Counted from the stretch's first letter, positions 23,046 through 35,415 are shown. The stretch is 64,000 nt of DNA from Actinomucor elegans (GCA_026027325.1 JAMSLZ010000014.1:496001-560000), one strand, 5' to 3'. Numbers and translations: made by a program. Notes: generated by a model not told the origin, from the sequence alone.

Positions 23046-23500
23046 CTAATTTTGCTGTTTCTTTTTATTTCTATATTTTACTACTTTTTCAGTTTCCTTA
23101 TTTCCACTCATGGAAGGGTTGATATGCTGTTTATAATCTTTGTACATTTGCGCTTTCAAAAACTGTAAATCACAGTCTTTGCTAGGCATATTCACTTTTT
23201 CTAACAAATCTAATATAGTTGATTGTTCTACATTGGCGGCTAATGTTTCGCGGGAGTCACCTAACAGACAGTCTTGAGAGGAAAGAGTATCACGTTGACT
23301 AAGAACATTGATTGTGTCTGTAATAGTACAACTGACGCCCTCGGATATCTTTTCTTCATGAGAAGGAGTTAAGCATGTCATATTGGGTTCTTTACGAAGA
23401 ACGTGATCAATATCTACTGCAGAGAAAAAGGCCACACTCTACCAAACAAAGGTTAATTCCTGTTTTCCCTTGTTGACTCTTGTATATGCCCCCTCCCCTT

Positions 23501-23538
<38 letters not shown>

Positions 23539-26282
23539 TGTGGCAAATCAAAGATGCCCAGCTTATAACTGAAAAGTGCTCTAGTCCAAATATTAGCTAC
23601 CTGAAGTGCAAGAGCAGTTCTGTGTTGGTCCTTTTCAGACGTCAAATAACGAACTTCGTCGTGAACCGAGAGCATGAATCGAGCGTCAATTTGGTATCTT
23701 TCAATCAAATGTGCCATTGAGACAATCAAGAGATGAAGGTAATCAACACCAGAGCTTTGCACAACCCAATTGATTCTCGATGTCAGGAATTGTGTACCAG
23801 TATACTTTGGTTTGAGTGCATCTGTAATAGAGCAACCCAGAATAGGCGTTCTGGGATCTTTTGAAAGTGCAATATCCTCAAGTGCGTTAAACATGTAACT
23901 CTCAGAGCCACCATGCCAAAAAGTTCTCTTGAAAGGATTGCGAACCGAATGTTCCTTTTCACCTTTGGTACTAGAATACAGATCAATAGCACGCTGTGTT
24001 GCTGCTTCAAGTTCCATGCCTTGGTTGTATTGCATCAATAAACTGGTTGCATACTTGACACCAGCACCATAGATTCTAGCATAATTGAAAATCTTGGCTT
24101 TGTCTCGACTAATGCCCAAGATATTGGCTGTTTTAGAGTGGAGATCTGTGCCTTCTGATTTTGCTCCTTGCAAAGTCATCCACCCAAGCGCAGTAGCACC
24201 ATGAAAGCCAAACTGAGAGTCACCAATAACACTCGAAATCCAAAGTTCCTCTGAATCCACATCAGCACCTACGATCTTGTAACCTTTTGGTGCTTGAACC
24301 ATTGATTTCAATTCAGAGCCAATACGATTGAGTTTTGCATTACTTGCTGTTAACCAGGTCCTTTCAACTGCACGACGCGTGACAGTACCCATTGGCACCA
24401 TTTGAGGCAAGATGATGCCATATTTGCCATTTTCTTTTCTAGGCAAGTCCATATGGACAAATGGATTGGATTCCCAAACTACAAATTGATTGAGAATACG
24501 CTCTCGAGCACTGATCCAATAGGCAGATTTCGCGTTCAGCTCGAGGGCTTCACCTGCCGCTTCAAACTGTGAGCTTAGCACTTTATCTTCGTATGCACCA
24601 ATATAACCTTTGGCCAGTGGATTGCCGCAGTTGGCAGCTTCACCATCTTTGTGTGGTACTTTGAGGTAATAATAGACCTCATCTTGATGAACGGATTTTG
24701 ATTGCTGTGTAGTGTTTGCTTCGTTCAATGGAATCTTGAAGCACCAGCCATGGTTGGCGAGATGATGCAGAGGGTATCCTTGCCATTTCAGACGCAACAA
24801 AAGAGGTGTGATGCGCGATCGAAGGGAAATGGTTAACTTTTCAGTTTTGGTATCATAGGCATCCTTGTACCATTTGGGTTGGCCTTTTAACTTTCTCTGA
24901 CGTGGATTAACGAACCAATCTAATTGACTCAGCCAAGGATCCTTTTGCCATGTTTCTGGATCAGAGACTAGGACTCTAGCCTTTTCAGCCAATTCGTTTA
25001 TTTTGATAGTCAACATGTCTTCTAATTCTTTGTGTTTACTGACAGATTTTTTCAAGTAATCTTCCCACTTTTCAGTTACTGTCAAGAAAGTACTTCCCAT
25101 ATTCAGCATACCAGTAAATGACACAGGATGTGGACAGTTTTTGCGAAATCTTGGGAATACCACTTTGTAGATATCATGAGTCAGCTTGACATCGTTGGCA
25201 CAATAGTTCATTACATCTTGAAAATTTGTTTGGATATCTTTCTTATCACCCACTTCGAAAAAGGATCTTTGGGACTTATCCATTTCAATATTACAGTAAA
25301 ACTTTGCTACATCTTTGAGGCTATTGAGAGAACTAACATCGAAGAACTTGGTTTGATCCATTACTGCATTGTTTGTTGCTGAACCACCCAAATCATCCTG
25401 ATGTCTACGCTTCACTTCCATGTTCCAAGCAGGACGCTGTTGAGAACAAAGGCCAGCAACAGCAATATGTAAACTCATTGTATCCACAAAACGAATTTTT
25501 GAGTCTTTTTTGCTATACTCTTCTGCAATTCTTGCTCGATCATAGCCCACATTATGTCCTACAATCAAACGATGCATTTCATTGTTGCCAAAAGGAATCA
25601 AGTGTTCAGGTGATGTTGATTCATCCAATAAGAAAGGCGAAGTCCATGAATACCATGCTTCTTCTGTTGCTACGGCTGCAAGCGTTGGGTACTTTCCTAC
25701 ACTCATCAATACTTCGACATCAAATATCATGTTGGCTTCTAATGGATAGTCGACAGCTGTTATATTGCCGTTTTTATCATAACGAGTCCAACCTGACGCT
25801 TTTCGCCACTGCTTGGGAATAGGTGGCAGATCCATTTTAACTAAATGCTCGCATTGATCCAGGTAAGGCGTAGCTTGTTCTAAACCAATACGCATGAAAT
25901 GCTCTTCGATATTGGCACCCATGAGCTTGGGCAGTTGTAGATTAATTGGTGCTGATACTTCGTTTTTCTTTCCCCAAATATCTTGTAGTGTTAAATGCTC
26001 TCGAGCATAGCTTTCTTTAATCTCAAACTCGCTGTTTGTAAGTTGTTTATTCGAATAAGGTTGAAATAACTGTGCTTGTAGGCTCGGTGAGAGTAGTTGT
26101 ACATGAGCTGGGTTTATTTTTACTGCTTTGACACGTCAATAATCTAGTAAAGCTAGAAGCTTCCTCTCTCTCTTTTTACCTTGTTCATTAAAAATACAGC
26201 GTGAGGTTTGAAAGTCCCTTTTGTACAGTCTCTTTAAAGAATCTTTGGTAGTTTTTTGTAATGTGGATCTATATGCGATCAT
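23046..26282 (-). CDS. MIP1: Mitochondrial DNA polymerase gamma catalytic subunit
   Basis: Family A polymerase that replicates and repairs mitochondrial DNA. Three exons: 26180-26282, 23538-26122 and 23046-23438, giving 1026 aa. Exon 1 encodes a basic, acid-poor presequence (MIAYRSTLQKTTKDSLKRLY). The 3'-5' exonuclease motifs are present: Exo I FDVEVL, Exo II VGHNVGYDRARIAEEYSK and Exo III YCANDVKLTHDIYK. Polymerase motifs follow: A (VGADVDSEELWISSVIGD), B (RDKAKIFNYARIYGAG) and C (SVHDEVRYL). The junction [26 protein letters not shown] across intron 2 is a family hallmark. That 99-nt intron begins GT followed by 33 consecutive A. The C-terminal 95 residues are poorly conserved and basic at the end. 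It is shorter than yeast Mip1 (1254 aa), mainly through a shorter C-terminal extension. Confidence 0.97.
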
Positions 26283-27431
26283 AAGTCGTAGATCTATGTA
26301 TGTGGATTTTGCTTTATGTACAGTTTTATGATTAAAAAAAAGTGGACTAGAATATAACAAATATATATGTATATACAAAGAAAAGTGAATAAATAACTCT
26401 ATTTAAAAAGTAATATAACAATAGATAAACAGCAATATGTCAAGAGAGCAAGACATGTTTAATTCAAGTTGAGTTCTTGAGTCGTAGGAAAAAAAAAAGC
26501 AGGAATCTTACTGGCAGTCACGCATTTCTTACAAGGTATACCCTATAAATTACTCAAGGTTTATATGATCTTTTACCGCCATTTGACGCATAATTAAAAT
26601 TTTTTAGAGATCTTGTATCGAATCCCAAGTTTTTATTACGTAAAAACACATTAAATCACAAAACATGCATGCTTCACATCAAAGTTGATTTCAATAAAAA
26701 TGATATAACATTCACCCTATCCTAATTGAGTACAAGTTCGAATAGATTTAATACGAATCAGATGCAACAATGAAATGAGATTGGCTCAGAGTTTTGGAAA
26801 AGATGCCATAGAAAACACAATTATCATTGTCCAATAAAAATACAATCATTACACTTTCAGTTAAAGAGGAGTCTTACTAGGTACGGTGCTTCATTTAGAA
26901 CATGATCTGTTAATCAGATAGAGCATTTGACCAATATCGATCTGATCTGAAGATGAAACAACAAATTTTTTTGATCTTGAGAGATCATTTCAGAAAGATA
27001 GCGTAATATAAGCTAAGTAAAGCATACCTGAATATATGATACAATTATATTTTAGTTACAGCTGTATTATGAATTGCAACTGCATTTCAAAAAACCAAAA
27101 AAAAAAAATCAGCTTTATTTATCTGAAGAAACTTTCTTTAATTCTGTTGAGTAAGCTTCCATTGGCTTACATTACTACTCTATTCAATTAATTGCGAATA
27201 TAGTAGAAGAAAAGAACTACATGGTTGAATCCCAGAAAACCAATAAAGACACTCTATCCTTCGTAACACAACAAAACCCCAAACTTAAGCATTCACATGC
27301 TGGATTATACCATCAATTCTTATTACGTAATATTTTTGTTCTCCGTTCTGCAAGTAGGAATTCACACGTTGAAGTCAGATTTATAAGTGTTTTTTCTTTC
27401 TTTTTGCTTTTTATTATATATACATTGTATT
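26283..27431. other. Divergent upstream region of MIP1 and PEX13
   Basis: About 1.15 kb between divergent genes. It holds two repeat copies (26731-26950) and an A/T-rich leader before PEX13. Near 26535 there is a GGTATACCC similar to the palindrome at 22641. No coding signal is seen. Confidence 0.45.
26731..26950 (+). repeat. Pair of diverged copies of the intergenic motif
   Basis: Copies 26731-26791 and 26883-26950, plus orientation, about 152 bp apart. The first keeps ACGAATCAGATGCAACA, then GAGATTGGCTCAGAG. The second keeps GTGCTTCATTTAGAACATG, then TGTTAATCAGATAGAGC, then ACCAATATCGATC. Confidence 0.5.
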
Positions 27432-28777
27432 ATGCCATCTCCCCCAAAGCCTTGGGAAGTAAACAGTGGAGCAGCAGCATCAACACCCGTCGTATCTCCA
27501 GCAGCAGCAGCAGCAGCATCAACAATGACCGAAACAACCACTTCGTCAGCACCTACTGTTCCTAATCGACCTTCAACTATGGGCACTATGGGTACTATGG
27601 GTACTATGGGCACTATGGGCACTATGGGCACTATGGGCACTATGGGCACTATGGGAACTATGGGTGGTATCGGTACAAGCTATGGAGGTAAATAACAATT
27701 CATAAAAAAGAAACTTGCATTTTCTATGGTATATATATATTCATCAGCTTAATTAAATTAACCTCTTTATTTTATGTCGTAGGTTACGGCACGTCAGGCT
27801 ATGGTACATCCGGTTATGGCGCATCAGGCTATGGGTCTAGTTATGGCGGCTATGGGGGTTATGGTGCAGGAGGATATGGCTCAAGTTATAGTAGCCCTTA
27901 TAATCGTATGGGCATGAGCAGTTATGGTGGTTATGGCTCATCTTATGGGTCCTATGGTGGCATGAACTCTTATTCACCTTATAATCGATTTGGTGGTGGT
28001 ATGGGTATGGGCATGGGCGGTATGGGTGGTCCTGAAGACTTTAGTTTGACACAACGCATGGAGGCTGGTACTCGTGCTACTTTTGATGTAATTCAGTCCA
28101 TTGTAGGCGCGTTTGGTGGTTTTGCTCAAATGTTGGATTCAACCTATATGGCTACTCACTCAAGTTTTATGGCCATGGTGGGTGTAGCAGAACAGTTTGG
28201 CCATTTGAAGCACTATTTGGGCGGCATTTTCAGTATATTTGCTCTGATCCGTTGGATAAAGCGCATCATGTATCGATTAACAGGTAGAACACCACCACCT
28301 GAACTCTATGGGCCTGTAGAAGAAAATAAATCTACAGAAGAGTCGACAGATCAAGCAGAAAACGAACCCCTTCAAATCACTGAAAATGGTGAATCTACAG
28401 AACAGCAACCACAACAGCAGCAAGTAGCTCGTGTTTCGCGTAAACGTCCAGTAATTATCTTTTTGGCTTTAGTGACAGGTCTGCCTTATTTAATATACAA
28501 GTTGATACAAAGATCCCATGAATACAGAGCAAGACAACAAAGGATGATGATTCCACAGTACAGTGGGGCTCCACCCGAAATGGCTCGAGTAGTCCACGAC
28601 TTTGTAGCCGAGAATCCAATCGAATTAACCATTCGTAAAGGAGAAATCATCTCTGTGCTATCAAAAGTGGATCCAGCAACAGGAGAGCCTTGCGATTGGT
28701 GGCAAGGAAGAACAGCCAACGGTGTCATTGGTATTTTTCCAGCAAACTATGTACAAATTGAAAATCCAGGATATTAA
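27432..28777 (+). CDS. PEX13: Peroxisomal import docking protein Pex13
   Basis: Peroxisomal membrane protein that docks the PTS receptors Pex5 and Pex7 together with Pex14. Two exons, 27432-27687 and 27783-28777, giving 416 aa. The N-terminus PSPPKPWE is the usual Pex13 start. A low-complexity segment follows, with about nine Met-Gly-Thr units (27578-27664, 9-bp tandem repeats) and then Tyr-Gly-rich repeats (SGYG, GGYG) as in other Pex13 proteins. The conserved core ATFDVIQSIVGAFGGFAQML with a membrane segment precedes a Gln/Glu-rich linker, a second membrane helix (PVIIFLALVTGLPYLIYKLI) and a C-terminal SH3 domain (ALYDF-like VVHDFVAENPIELTIRKGE, DWWQGR, GIFPANYV). The YG-rich region is a proposed condensate-forming part of the peroxisomal pore. 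The gene converges with SKN7, 191 bp apart. Confidence 0.95.
27578..27664 (+). repeat. 9-bp coding minisatellite (Met-Gly-Thr) in PEX13
   Basis: About nine near-identical copies of ACTATGGGC or ACTATGGGT in frame, encoding (MGT)n. Third-position variants alternate GGC, GGT and GGA, so the copies are not all identical. A length polymorphism between strains is likely. Confidence 0.9.
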
Positions 28778-28968
28778 AAGTAAATCCCCCCAAAAGATGA
28801 TACCATTATTATACATACATATATATATATAAAAGCTCCCTTTCTTATAACTTTACAAAAAAAAAAAAAAAAATTCATTTATATACTTGAATATGAAACA
28901 AACATATAAAAAAGTCAAAGCATAGGTTCTAAATGGGAGGAATTTGTATGTATAACAGTAAAACTAGT

Positions 28969-31346
28969 CTATTGTTCTTTTCTAGATACTGATGCTGATG
29001 CTGGAGAAGGATCCATTCTATGTCTCTTATTCGATTCATTAATAGCAACCGCCACAGGATCAAATAAAGGTTGTTGGTGCGGTAATTCCTGAGAAATCGT
29101 AGGCACTGCCCACGTAAATTTACCATCATTGGGAATAATAGCCGGTGGCGGATCCTGCTGCTGTGGCTGCTGCTGTGGCCAGAATGTCACATTGGGTATA
29201 TCACTGTTTGTTACATGGTTGAAATCTCCATTAGAGATATCTGTAGGCACTGAATTCATAGTAACAGGATAAGGATAGGGTGCTAATGGGAATGCGTTTG
29301 GAGTTGAATTACTTGTATTACTACTAGTAGACGTAGTACTACTGGAATGCATGGATGGATAAAGATGAGGAGGAGGAGGAGGAGGAGGCTGCGATAGGAC
29401 TGGTGGGGAATGAGTTGAAGAACTGGGTGGTTCCTGCGCTGAACTAGTATTCTCGTTTGTGGGTACGAGCCCAAGAGCTTGTTGCGGCTGCTGAGGAATC
29501 AAATTGGAATCTAATCCTTGTACTCTTTGAATTGCCTTTAAATGAGCACAGTACTTTTCCAGCATTTGATATAGTGTGCGTTTGGAAAACGGCTTTGGTA
29601 AGATATCAGTCATACCACTGCCAATATATTGCATAATATCATTGTCTGTAAAGTTTGATGTCATTGATATAATGGGTGTTAAAGCATCGTACTGTCTTAT
29701 GCTTCTAGTAGCAGAAATTCCATCCATCTTGGGCATCACAATGTCCTATATATCCATGATAAGTTTATTATCTTATAATTTAGGTCCCAGTAGACGCGCT
29801 TACCATAAGGATCAAATCGTACTTTTCCATACCCATCTTCTTCAAGGCTTCAACTCCATCTTTAGCTACATCTATAGTACAACCGATGATAGATAACAGT
29901 TTGCGGCTCAAATCACGATAAACAGAATCATCATCAACCAGCAAAATACGAGGAGGTACAGTCCAGCTGACCTGCGATTGAGGATGTGCAGAGGACGCCG
30001 GTGATGGTGATTTGCGTTTTGAAGGCCTTTGCAAAGTCGTAGCCAAAGTAGGCGTTTGATCAGCAGCCATAATCTCAATGGCTGGCTTATTATCTCTTAC
30101 TGCCATATTCGATGATAGTCTTCCAAGTGTAACAAACGTCAGTCCATCGGCTGTTTTTAATGGTGATCCAATCAGACTACCAGCATTCATGGAAGCAGCA
30201 GCAGCAGCAGCGGAAGCAGTCTCAGGATCACCATCTACTACTGGTAGATTTGGCAGTTGGTTTTGAAGGTTTGAAACAGATTTATGAATAGGCTGCTCTT
30301 GCTTCATTGCCACAGGTTCAACCGGACCAAGATGTTCTTTCAAATAGCTCATCTGTTCCATGTTATTCTGCGATATGCGAGAATAGGATTCCAACAACCT
30401 CTGAGCTTGTTGTGATTGTTGCGGAGATTCTATTTGATAGTTTTACAAAAGATTAGAAATAAGCAGAGTTTCAATTGCAACCCAATACTTACGTTGCTCT
30501 TTTTCGGTTATTAATTTCAAAAAGTCCTTGATGAGGTTGTCTTTTGCAGTCATGGTCTCGTTAAATTCAATAAGCTCGGCCATGATACGCGTATCTTTAT
30601 GTTTCAATTGACTAATGTTAGTTTCCATGACAGATCTGGACTTTTTAAGTTGATCAATTTGTGATTGTAAATTCAAGCCAATATTTCGTATCTCTTGTAA
30701 AGAATCCAAACTTAATGTCGAAGTTATTGGCTCAGTTTGTTTTGCGCTTGAGATGCTGGCTTGTGAAGCAGCCGCTGTCTCCTCTTTTTTTACTTTATTA
30801 CTGGGTGACTTTCGCTTAATGTCTTCAAGAAGGTCTTTGCGATCTCGTATAAACTTTGGATGAACAAACTCCCAAGCCTGTTTTTGCTTTAAAATTAGTA
30901 TCCAGACAAAAGCTTCTGTCATAACTGATAAAAAAAGAAAAACTTGCCTGGTCGCCATGAAGTTTATGTCCATCATCGCCATTTCGCACTTTATGAAAGT
31001 CGTACTTGTTCAATTGACGAACAAAACTAGCAAAATTGCAATGTTTAAAATGCTTTGGTAGAATCGTTTTCGAAAACTCGTTTGTATCTTTGACAATAAA
31101 GGTGGTACCATCGCGACCCCAACAAAAAGTGTCTTTAAATGCTTGATTTTCGAGCATTCTGTTTATTTCATATAAGGTTTTGAGAATAACGTTCACGCAT
31201 ACTAAAAGGTTCTTTTAAATGTTCTTTTTTTTTTACCTGAATAATTTTTGAATAAATTCTGGTACGGACCCAGGGCTTTCCATCATTTTGGAAGAAGTTG
31301 GATTTGCTTGTTGCTTCATTAGAGTTGCTTTATTTCTACTAGACAT
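28969..31346 (-). CDS. SKN7: Skn7-type HSF domain plus response-regulator transcription factor
   Basis: Nuclear output regulator of the fungal HOG-branch phosphorelay (Sln1-Ypd1-Skn7) for oxidative and cell-wall stress. Exons: 31237-31346, 30948-31158, 30493-30877, 29804-30429 and 28969-29745, giving 702 aa. The HSF DNA-binding domain spans about residues 25-130 (PEFIQKLFRMLEN, CWGRDGTTFIVKD, SNFASFVRQLNKYDFHKV in near-identical form NFASFVRQLNKYDFHKV). A coiled coil follows (about 165-240). The receiver domain (about 430-550) has the acidic pair LLVDDD, the phosphoacceptor Asp in LILMDIVMPKMDG, Thr/Ser in MTSN and Lys in LPKPF. Intron 4 splits the gene exactly before the phosphoacceptor Asp codon. 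Intron 2 (30878-30947) appears to use a GC-AG pair (CAG|GCAAGT). The C-terminal 170 residues are Pro/Gln/Ser-rich. Confidence 0.96.
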
Positions 31347-31528
31347 AATATATTCATGCCCTTTAAAATAACCAAGAAAAGTCAAAGAAAAGAAAAACAA
31401 GCACTTCAAAATCTTGATTTGAATATACACATTTGAGAAACAGTCACATTAGTTCAAGAAGCAAGTCAAAAAACCAAGCTAAACTATACATGTTCTTTAA
31501 TGCGTGTTCACTGTATAGCTTTTTTTTA

Positions 31529-32462
31529 TTATTGCCATGCAGGTGCACCGTAAGGCTGTGAAGGATATCCCATAGGAGCAGGATAACCTGCAGTGCCGCC
31601 CATGGGAGGAGGAGGAGGAGGAGGTCTACTAAATCCATTGACAGCAGGGTAACTTGGCATCATTGGTTGTGCTTGCATAGATCCAGCGCCAGGAGCAGGC
31701 GCCATGGCAGGACCTCCAGAATATAAACGATTTGGCATTTGTACATTCTTCCTTGCTTCTGCTGCCAATAATCTTTCTGCTGCTGAACCGTGTTTCTCAC
31801 CTTTACCATCCTTCTTGAATGCATAAGAAACCGAAATCTGCTTGTTCATCAAATACTGTCCTTCCATCGCATCAATAGCTGCATCGGCTGATTCAAAGTT
31901 ATCAAAACTGACAAAGCCAAAGCCTTTAACGCCACCGGTATCGGGATCTCGAGATATTTTTGGTGTATGAACAATGAGGCCGAACGCACTAAATGTATCG
32001 TATAGCATCTTTTCGTCTACTTCTGGATCCAGGTTACCAATGAATAGCGTCGCTCCAACATCCAAGTTCTTTTTATCAGAAGTAGCCTATCATATAATTA
32101 AGTTAGATTGTTGTACTAGCTAGCTTTTTTTTTCAGGTCATTACCTTGTTGACACGAATAGGTTTACCATAAAGTCGAACTTGATTCATAATTTTAATGG
32201 CATAATCTGCATCTTCTTCTGTTAGAAACTCGACAAAGCCATAACTTTGATGTGTTTGTGTCACTCTGTCTTTTGGTAAATGAACGTTCACTGAAAGATT
32301 TTGACATACAAAGTTAATACTCTAGTAAATTAGAATTGTTCACAACTTACCGACAGGACCAGCTTGTAACATGAGTTCCCAAACAAGAGATTCTGTACAT
32401 CTTTCGTCCAGGTTACCAATATAAATGGTAGCTTCTTGATTACGTTCGATCTGTTGAGCCAT
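31529..32462 (-). CDS. HSH49: SF3b complex RNA-binding subunit (Hsh49 / SF3B4)
   Basis: U2 snRNP protein that contacts pre-mRNA near the branch site and binds SF3B2. Three exons: 32351-32462, 32145-32290 and 31529-32086, giving 271 aa. There are two RRMs: the first at about 12-90 (RNP2 IYIGNLD, RNP1 QSYGFVEF) and the second at about 100-178 (RNP2 LFIGNLD, RNP1 KGFGFVSF), joined by [16 protein letters not shown], the usual linker. The tail is Pro/Gly/Met-rich with a run of eight prolines ([13 protein letters not shown]), typical of SF3B4 rather than the shorter yeast Hsh49. It is transcribed in the same direction as SKN7, whose start lies 183 bp downstream of this stop. Confidence 0.96.
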
Positions 32463-33649
32463 TCTAGATCTGTTTTACAAAATTGAAGCGATACGAGTAA
32501 ACTAAAAACCAAAAAAAAAAAAGGAAAAAAAAAAGAATTTATAGGCGTGTACGTCAGAACATAATTATGTCCCCGACATTTAAGAAAGGTTGAAATTCTG
32601 CAAGTGGTCTTTCTATTGGATAAGGAGGATACTATCGACGAAGTTCACAAAAGATTACTAATACCCAAAATATGGATTAGCCAAGTTTATGTCCAATTGA
32701 ATGATACAGACAAGAGTTTTGCATGTTTTTGTTCAACAAAAATAAAATTATATACTGCTAAATACATAAAATTCTGATTGTTAATAGGTTTAAACATTGA
32801 AATTCTTGTGTTCATGCTCTAGAAGAACAAAATGATTTTGAAAATTTGAAGGTGTAATGGACTCCTCTTCAATTTCAAGCTCCATTTGATCAGTGATAAT
32901 AGTCCATGTCCAAAATAAATTTACTGAGTCTATTATGTAGAACTATCGCGTTTGATACAAGCTTAATGGGTATATACTATATATTAGTAGTTAATAGCTT
33001 AATTACATGCAATTTGTATATATTTGATTTAATGATTTCTAGATCTCTTGATTAATCTTAGTTAATCTCGCAGCCAATTATTGAGACATGGTCACAATAG
33101 ACTGAGCTGCATCTATTACATACATAAAACTACATATTATTTGACTAAATAAGTCTGTATCAGAGGTTGCTTATAATTGACTGCTAATTTCATTTATTTC
33201 ATATAAACTAAATTGATAGATCCCCGTAGATCTCTTAACAAATCTTGGTTTAATGTCGCATCTGTTTAATGTGTCATATACAAAATGAACTACTGCTTCT
33301 ATTGGAGCCTTAGCTTTTTTTTTGAGACGCAAGCATGTTTTGTGTTCTTATTAATGAATGACTTTCTCTAATCAGTAATGAATGCTTATAGACATTTTGT
33401 TACTTGCACTATATTTTCTTTTACGGTCTTTTATTTAGTATATATTAGATTACATGTTGACCAAAGAATATTATCCATTGGTTGTTATTAAAAGGAGTAT
33501 AGAAAGTAAATACGACGATGATACTATTTACTCGTACCAAGGGGATTTGAAGGGATGTTCTAGGGAAAAAAAAAGAACAACTATTTGAATTATGTTATAT
33601 TGAAATAGGCGCGAGGCAGTAGGAGATATATAGGAGACCAAAGAAGTTA
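32463..33649. other. Gap between SF3B4 and PalI-like genes with a repeat array
   Basis: About 1.2 kb. It contains the repeat array at 32865-33305 in minus orientation. No coding signal is seen. The region serves as upstream DNA of SF3B4 and downstream DNA of the PalI-like gene. Confidence 0.5.
32865..33305 (-). repeat. Array of two clear and one weak copy of the intergenic motif
   Basis: Clear copies 33034-33119 and 33219-33305, minus orientation, 185 bp apart. A weak copy lies near 32865-32940. The best, read on the minus strand, has AATAGAAGCAGTAGTTCATT, then TAAACAGATGCGACATTAAA, then CCAAGATTTGTTAAGAGATC. The other has GATGCAGCTCAGTCTATTG, then GGCTGCGAGATTAAC, then AATCAAGAGATCTAGAAATC. 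Confidence 0.65.
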
Positions 33650-35415
33650 TTATAATACATTATACTTTTTAAGTGTGTCTTGCGATGAAGTGGATGAAGC
33701 AGTTGGTGTACTGCTTTGCTGTAGATAGTTTTGGATACGTTTGTCAGTAATAACTTTTTTACTCAGGGGATGCTCCACAGCTGCTGGAGGCATATTGAGT
33801 ATAGGTACATGGTGATTTGTGGAAGATCTTCTTTCATGAGGTTGAAAGTAATGTGTACCACCACCACCGCCGCCTGAGCTGTTACTACCTGTAGAATCGT
33901 CGTATGTGTCTTCATTGTAAAAAGGCGTCATACAGAAAGAATTTCTCGCAGCAGGGTTCTCAGGATATTGGAATGGATGGGGCGATATACTCGTAGGTGT
34001 TTTGTTACTTGTAGGCCTTTGAAACCTTTGCTGCGGTTCGTAGGAAGGCTCTAATCCAGAGAGAGGCCTGCTGCTTGACTTTCGCCTGTATCTATCTTTA
34101 TAGTGATTGACACCACCACCAAACGTCATTGCTGAATCGTTGCTAGCTTGTCGTACATTTGATTGACGAAACTTTTGATGATCATGTGTTAAAGATTTGC
34201 GCTGCTTTGGAGAGTAAGGTTGATTTGATGTTACACGCGTCTTATTATAAACTCGTGAAGATTGGTTTACAATGGGTGGTGGAGGTGTTAAAGATATTTT
34301 ATCATTAGGTCCAACGGGTAAATAAGAATTACTCCGTTGTTCTTGCTTGTACCCCCTTTTGTTACCTTGTTGACGATAGCTTTTAGGATGGTTAAAGTCA
34401 TCGTGATAATTCAATTTATCATAGCTCGAATATTTCTGGTCTTCTTCCCAGAGTGTATCCTCTGTGGTATCTCCGTCAAACATGGCAACATCGCGCCATG
34501 CGGCCAACTCGTCTTGCTGCTGAGAATGTTCATGCTTCTCCAACAATACAGGCGATGCCATGGTGCCTGGTTGCATAGAAGCTCGATTCTTATTCATGAA
34601 ACCCCAGCGATCAAACGATTCTTCTTGTTCATATATTTCCTCATTTTGCGTAAAGAAGGCTGAAGCAATTGTCCAAAGAATGAGAGCTAGAAAGAGGAGA
34701 GCTAGGGCAATACTAAACATAATTACTTCAATGCCAACTGCATGGCGATTACATTCAATGTTGATACTGGGGTCGCTACACGCTTCTTTGATCATCTTGA
34801 AATATTGATCATATGTTGAACCAAACACATAAGCGATCAGAATGGCGGTGATTAATAATAATCCAACTACGACTTTGCGATACAGGTATTTTCCACGTCG
34901 ATTAGCCCATAGACCAATCAAGAATGCCACCGCACCAATGACAGTGGCCAACATAAGAGGAACGACCCTTTGAAGCGAAAAAGTAGTTGCCAATGGTGGT
35001 GTTGCGTTATGCTCAGTGGCTGTTTGAAGTATAGTCGATACATCTACAGCGATATTGTTAGTTGGATGATATCATTCTATCGTAGTTGTTTTATTGTTAT
35101 TATTTATTTACCAGGTTGGTATCTCAAGTTGGTAGGCGTGCATGAGCAGTTTAAAGGGTAGAAATAGCAGGATTTCCATAGTCCAAATGAAACTGAATCA
35201 GGCGTTGTAAGATTACTACTAAGCGTTCGAAATAGATATACTTGATGAAAGGACATGCTGCTTTGAAGTCCACAGTCATTGATTGTATCATTTGTTTCTA
35301 GCCAGCTACCAAATCCAATAGCTAATACGACTAATAATAGTGCACTGATGCGAAGTGCTGGTAAAAGCACAAGATCAACAAATGGACCATAAGGCGACTG
35401 CTTCCTTAAGGACAT
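33650..35415 (-). CDS. Four-transmembrane PalI/Rim9-like (SUR7 family) membrane protein
   Basis: Probable plasma-membrane protein of the fungal SUR7/PalI group. PalI/Rim9 members help the alkaline-pH sensor PalH/Rim21. Two exons, 35112-35415 and 33650-35043, giving 565 aa. Membrane helix 1 lies at about residues 15-37 (LPALRISALLLVVLAIGFGS). An external loop of about 75 residues carries N-glycosylation sites (NLT) and a Trp-Cys cluster (GLWKSCYFYPLNCSC), the claudin-like mark of the family. Helices 2-4 follow (VVPLMLATVIGAVAFLIGL, VVVGLLLITAILIAYVFG, VIMFSIALALLFLALILWTI). The tail of about 350 residues is cytoplasmic and disordered, rich in Ser, Gln and Arg, with a Gly6 run. The long tail argues for PalI over Sur7. 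The assignment rests on topology and the loop motif. Confidence 0.65.

Noticed and set aside
27362..27649. Minus-strand frame with Val-Pro-Ile repeats
   Set aside because: It is the reverse strand of the PEX13 Met-Gly-Thr minisatellite.
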